A stretch of 23,618 nt of DNA from Bdellovibrionaceae bacterium UBA2351 (GTDB taxonomy: Bacteria; Bdellovibrionota; Bdellovibrionia; Bdellovibrionales; Bdellovibrionaceae): positions 12,024 through 35,641 of the forward strand of contig DDTZ01000191.1 of assembly GCA_002344565.1 (NCBI GenBank). Reading direction: 5' to 3'. This document shows, piece by piece, positions 21,489 through 23,618 of this stretch (within the stretch, counting starts at the first letter, position 1; each line of letters starts with the position of its first letter). Position numbers and translations under genes: made by a program. The notes beneath the pieces were generated by a model. The model was given only the letters and a program-made list of their open reading frames with translations, was not told the origin of the DNA and did no database searches.

Positions 21489-23000
21489 ATGGATAAAATG
21501 CCTTTTAAGAAAATTTTAATCGCGAATCGTGGTGAAATCGCGATTCGTATTACACGCGCCTGCCGCGAACTTGGTATCCAATCCGTAGCTGTATTCAGCG
21601 ATGCGGATCGTGATAGCTTGCATGTATTCTTGGCGGACCAAGCCTACAACATCGGACCGGCTCCGTCTAAAGAGTCGTACTTAAATATTCCAAAAATTAT
21701 GGAAGTAGCAAAAGAAGCCAAAGTGGATGCCATCCATCCTGGCTATGGTTTCCTTTCTGAAAATTCAAATTTTGTTAAAGCGTGTACTGATGCGGGTATC
21801 ACGTTCATTGGTCCAACAGTTGGCAACATCGAATCAATGGGTGATAAACTATCAGCCAAAGCTTTGATGAAGAAAGCTAAGGTTCCTACGGTTCCTGGTT
21901 CTGATGGCGGTATTGAAACAATCGAAGACTGCCGCCGAATTGCGAATGAAATCGGCTTCCCTGTTATCATCAAAGCGTCTGCTGGTGGTGGTGGTAAAGG
22001 TATGCGTGTCGTTCGCCAAGATTCTGAATTGGAAAGTGCATTCCGCGCCTGCCGTTCAGAAGGTCAAAACTATTTCGCCGATCCAACCGTTTACATGGAA
22101 CGTTTCGTAAACGATCCAAAACACATTGAAATCCAAGTATTCGGCGATAAGCATGGAAACGTTTGCCACCTGTTTGATCGCGAATGTTCCGTACAGCGTC
22201 GTCACCAAAAAATTATCGAAGAAGCGCCATCACCTTCAGTGCCAGATCCTGTTCGTCAAAAAATGGGTGAAGCGGCTGTTCGTGCGGCTAAGCAAATTGA
22301 CTACGTAGGCGCCGGCACTATCGAATTTATTTTCGATAATAAAACTAAAGAATTCTTTTTCATGGAAATGAATACCCGTTTGCAAGTGGAGCATCCGATT
22401 ACGGAAGCCATTACGGGTATCGACTTGGTGAAAGAGCAAATTTATGTAGCCGCTGGTCGTCCTTTAAGCTTTAAGCAAGAAGACGTTAAGATTAAAGGTC
22501 ATGCGATGGAAACTCGTATTTGCGCCGAAGATCCGATCACCTACAAACCTCATCCGGGTGTAATTCGTGCATGTCGCCATCCTCAAGGCCCTTTCATGCG
22601 CGTGGATTCTTATGCGTATCCTGGCTACGAAGTTCCTATTTACTACGATCCAATGATTGCCAAGTTAATCACGTGGGGTGATACCCGTGAAGCAGCAATT
22701 CGTCGTATGCAACGTGCTCTATCAGAGTTCGTTCTAACAGGTATTAAGACAAACATCGTTCTTCATAAAACAATTTTGGATCATCCGACTTTTAGAGATG
22801 CTTCCTACACAACTCAATTTATCGAAAAAAACTTTGAGGTTATCGAACCATTGATGTTTAAGCAAATTGAAGACCCGGTGTTTTTAATCGCAGCCGCTAT
22901 TACGGCCTACAACAGCCGTAAATCAAAAGATGTTAGACATCTGAATATTACCTCTAACTGGAAACGTATCGGCCGCAAGATGTCGATGCGTTTGGCTTAG
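21489..23000 (+). CDS. Acyl-CoA carboxylase biotin carboxylase (alpha) subunit
   Basis: ATP-dependent carboxylation of biotin with bicarbonate, 503 residues. Starts FKKILIANRGEIAIRITRAC. ATP-grasp features are VIIKASAGGGGKGMRVV, HIEIQVFGDKHGN, and the catalytic region RECSVQRRHQKIIEEAPSP with EMNTRLQVEHPITEAI. About 50 residues after the biotin carboxylase core (from VIEPLMFKQIEDP) resemble the start of the BT linker domain that follows it in single-chain alpha subunits. The biotin carrier is in the next gene. Translation start ATG 21489 is preceded by a very strong purine tract (AGAGGAGGAGGAGA). Spacing to the carboxyltransferase gene is 26 bp, so an operon is likely. Confidence 0.95.
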   Translation: MDKMPFKKILIANRGEIAIRITRACRELGIQSVAVFSDADRDSLHVFLADQAYNIGPAPSKESYLNIPKIMEVAKEAKVDAIHPGYGFLSENSNFVKACTDAGITFIGPTVGNIESMGDKLSAKALMKKAKVPTVPGSDGGIETIEDCRRIANEIGFPVIIKASAGGGGKGMRVVRQDSELESAFRACRSEGQNYFADPTVYMERFVNDPKHIEIQVFGDKHGNVCHLFDRECSVQRRHQKIIEEAPSPSVPDPVRQKMGEAAVRAAKQIDYVGAGTIEFIFDNKTKEFFFMEMNTRLQVEHPITEAITGIDLVKEQIYVAAGRPLSFKQEDVKIKGHAMETRICAEDPITYKPHPGVIRACRHPQGPFMRVDSYAYPGYEVPIYYDPMIAKLITWGDTREAAIRRMQRALSEFVLTGIKTNIVLHKTILDHPTFRDASYTTQFIEKNFEVIEPLMFKQIEDPVFLIAAAITAYNSRKSKDVRHLNITSNWKRIGRKMSMRLA

Positions 23001-23010
23001 GAGTCGATCT

Positions 23011-23535
23011 ATGTATTTTGAAGCAGAAATTCAAGGCCGAAAATATAAAGTAGACGTATCAGAAACTCGTCATTCATGGAAAGTGTCTTTGCAGGCGCAA
23101 GGTTCAGAATGGCAGCATCATGACATTTCAAAAAACGATTTTAAATCCGCGGAAGAGTACGTCAGTTTCCTTTTCCAAGGTCAGTCGTATTTGATCGACG
23201 TTTTGGGCAAAGATACCGAGTACACGGTATTTGCTCGTAACTCGTTCCGTAGTATCAAAATCTTTAATGATGAAATGTTGTTACATGAATCATTGAAGAA
23301 AGGTGGCGGATCTTCAGGAGCGAATGAATTAAAATCGGGTATGCCGGGTAAAGTAATCGAAATTTTTGTTAAACCAGGTGACGTTGTTCCAGCTAACAAA
23401 CCTTTGTTAATTATGGAAGCGATGAAAATGGAAAACGAAATGCGTTCTACTCGCGAAGTTAAAATCAAAGAAATCTGCGTGAAACAAGGTGCTAGTGTTG
23501 AATCTGGCGCCGTTCTAATTAAGTTTGAATCTTAA
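23011..23535 (+). CDS. Biotin carboxyl carrier protein subunit of acyl-CoA carboxylase
   Basis: Carries biotin between the two active sites, 174 residues. The C-terminal biotinyl domain is clear: MPGKVIEIFVKPGDVVPANK, then EAMKMENEM with biotinylated K139, and VKQGASVESGAVLIKFES. A glycine-rich linker (KKGGGSSGAN) precedes it. Residues 1-90 (MYFEAEIQGRKYKVDVSETR, then strand-rich sequence) look like the BT scaffold that couples carrier and carboxylase in propionyl-CoA carboxylase alpha. So the alpha subunit is split in two genes. The SD AGGAG overlaps the preceding TAG stop, arguing for a real split with coupled translation rather than a frameshift. Confidence 0.94.
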   Translation: MYFEAEIQGRKYKVDVSETRHSWKVSLQAQGSEWQHHDISKNDFKSAEEYVSFLFQGQSYLIDVLGKDTEYTVFARNSFRSIKIFNDEMLLHESLKKGGGSSGANELKSGMPGKVIEIFVKPGDVVPANKPLLIMEAMKMENEMRSTREVKIKEICVKQGASVESGAVLIKFES

Positions 23536-23548
23536 TTTCCACCATAGA

Positions 23549-23574
23549 AAGAGTGGCACGATGGTGCCGCTCTT
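23549..23574 (+). terminator. Hairpin, probable terminator of the acyl-CoA carboxylase operon
   Basis: AAGAGTGGCAC (23549-23559) pairs with GTGCCGCTCTT (23564-23574) over 11 bp with one G-T pair and a 4-nt loop. It lies 13 bp past the last stop. The T tract after it is poor, so it may be an mRNA-stabilising or weak terminator hairpin. Confidence 0.6.
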
Positions 23575-23618
23575 CTGAACGGAAAAATTTGTCCCTGCTT
23601 GAGTTCCCCTAATAAGGT

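Noticed and set aside
22850..23020. Frameshift or pseudogene at the biotin carboxylase / carrier junction
   Set aside because: The upstream gene ends with its own stop and the downstream gene has an AGGAG SD and ATG at normal spacing; both halves are intact.

Overview
This window looks like chromosomal backbone from a low-to-mid GC Gram-negative bacterium of the Bdellovibrio/Pseudobdellovibrio type (Bdellovibrionota). That placement is an inference from gene content: two secreted peptidases, a deoxynucleoside-salvage cluster, a PilT retraction ATPase, a propionyl-CoA-carboxylase-like gene set, and genes resembling those of this group. No rRNA, tRNA, CRISPR array, IS element or prophage was seen. 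Coding density is high, start codons include TTG preceded by strong Shine-Dalgarno (SD) sites, and several intergenic gaps hold readable promoters or terminators.

Left part (1-7886), all on the minus strand. In transcription order: an RNase G/E-type ribonuclease (6351-7886), then ribosomal proteins L21 (with an unusual lysine-rich tail) and L27, a strong terminator, and a tightly packed run of obgE, a nadD-rsfS fusion, rlmH, comF-like, a LolA-like carrier and rimO (cut by the left edge). Most of these genes serve ribosome assembly or modification: ObgE and RlmH act on the large subunit, RsfS binds L14, and RimO modifies S12. NAD synthesis is fused in through NadD. Two junctions are ATGA stop/start overlaps, which suggests translational coupling. 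A roughly 124-nt imperfect palindrome fills much of the gap between the RNase gene and rplU.

Middle part (8084-14948). pilT (TTG start) is followed by a rho-independent terminator that lies inside the 3' end of a small convergent exported-protein gene. That small gene and deoC are divergent and share a compact intergenic region whose predicted promoters place the transcription start at or next to the start codon, so both mRNAs may be leaderless. deoC, a pyrimidine-nucleoside phosphorylase gene and a purine nucleoside phosphorylase gene form a nucleoside catabolism/salvage cluster. Next come a 616-residue exported protein of unknown function with GT-B-like glycosyltransferase features and a small convergent exported protein.

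Right part (15078-23618). An exported S9 prolyl-oligopeptidase-family peptidase (minus strand) is divergent from a lipoprotein subtilase (plus strand). They are followed by asnS and by three genes for a biotin-dependent acyl-CoA carboxylase: carboxyltransferase beta, biotin carboxylase, and a separate biotin carrier subunit. The last probably degrades propionyl-CoA or a similar acyl-CoA, and the set ends with a hairpin near the right edge.

No gene set here amounts to a new defence or mobile system. The most interesting items are the leaderless divergent promoter pair, the nadD-rsfS fusion, the large palindrome, the terminator inside an antisense gene, the structured leader of the purine phosphorylase gene, and the unknown exported GT-B-like protein.
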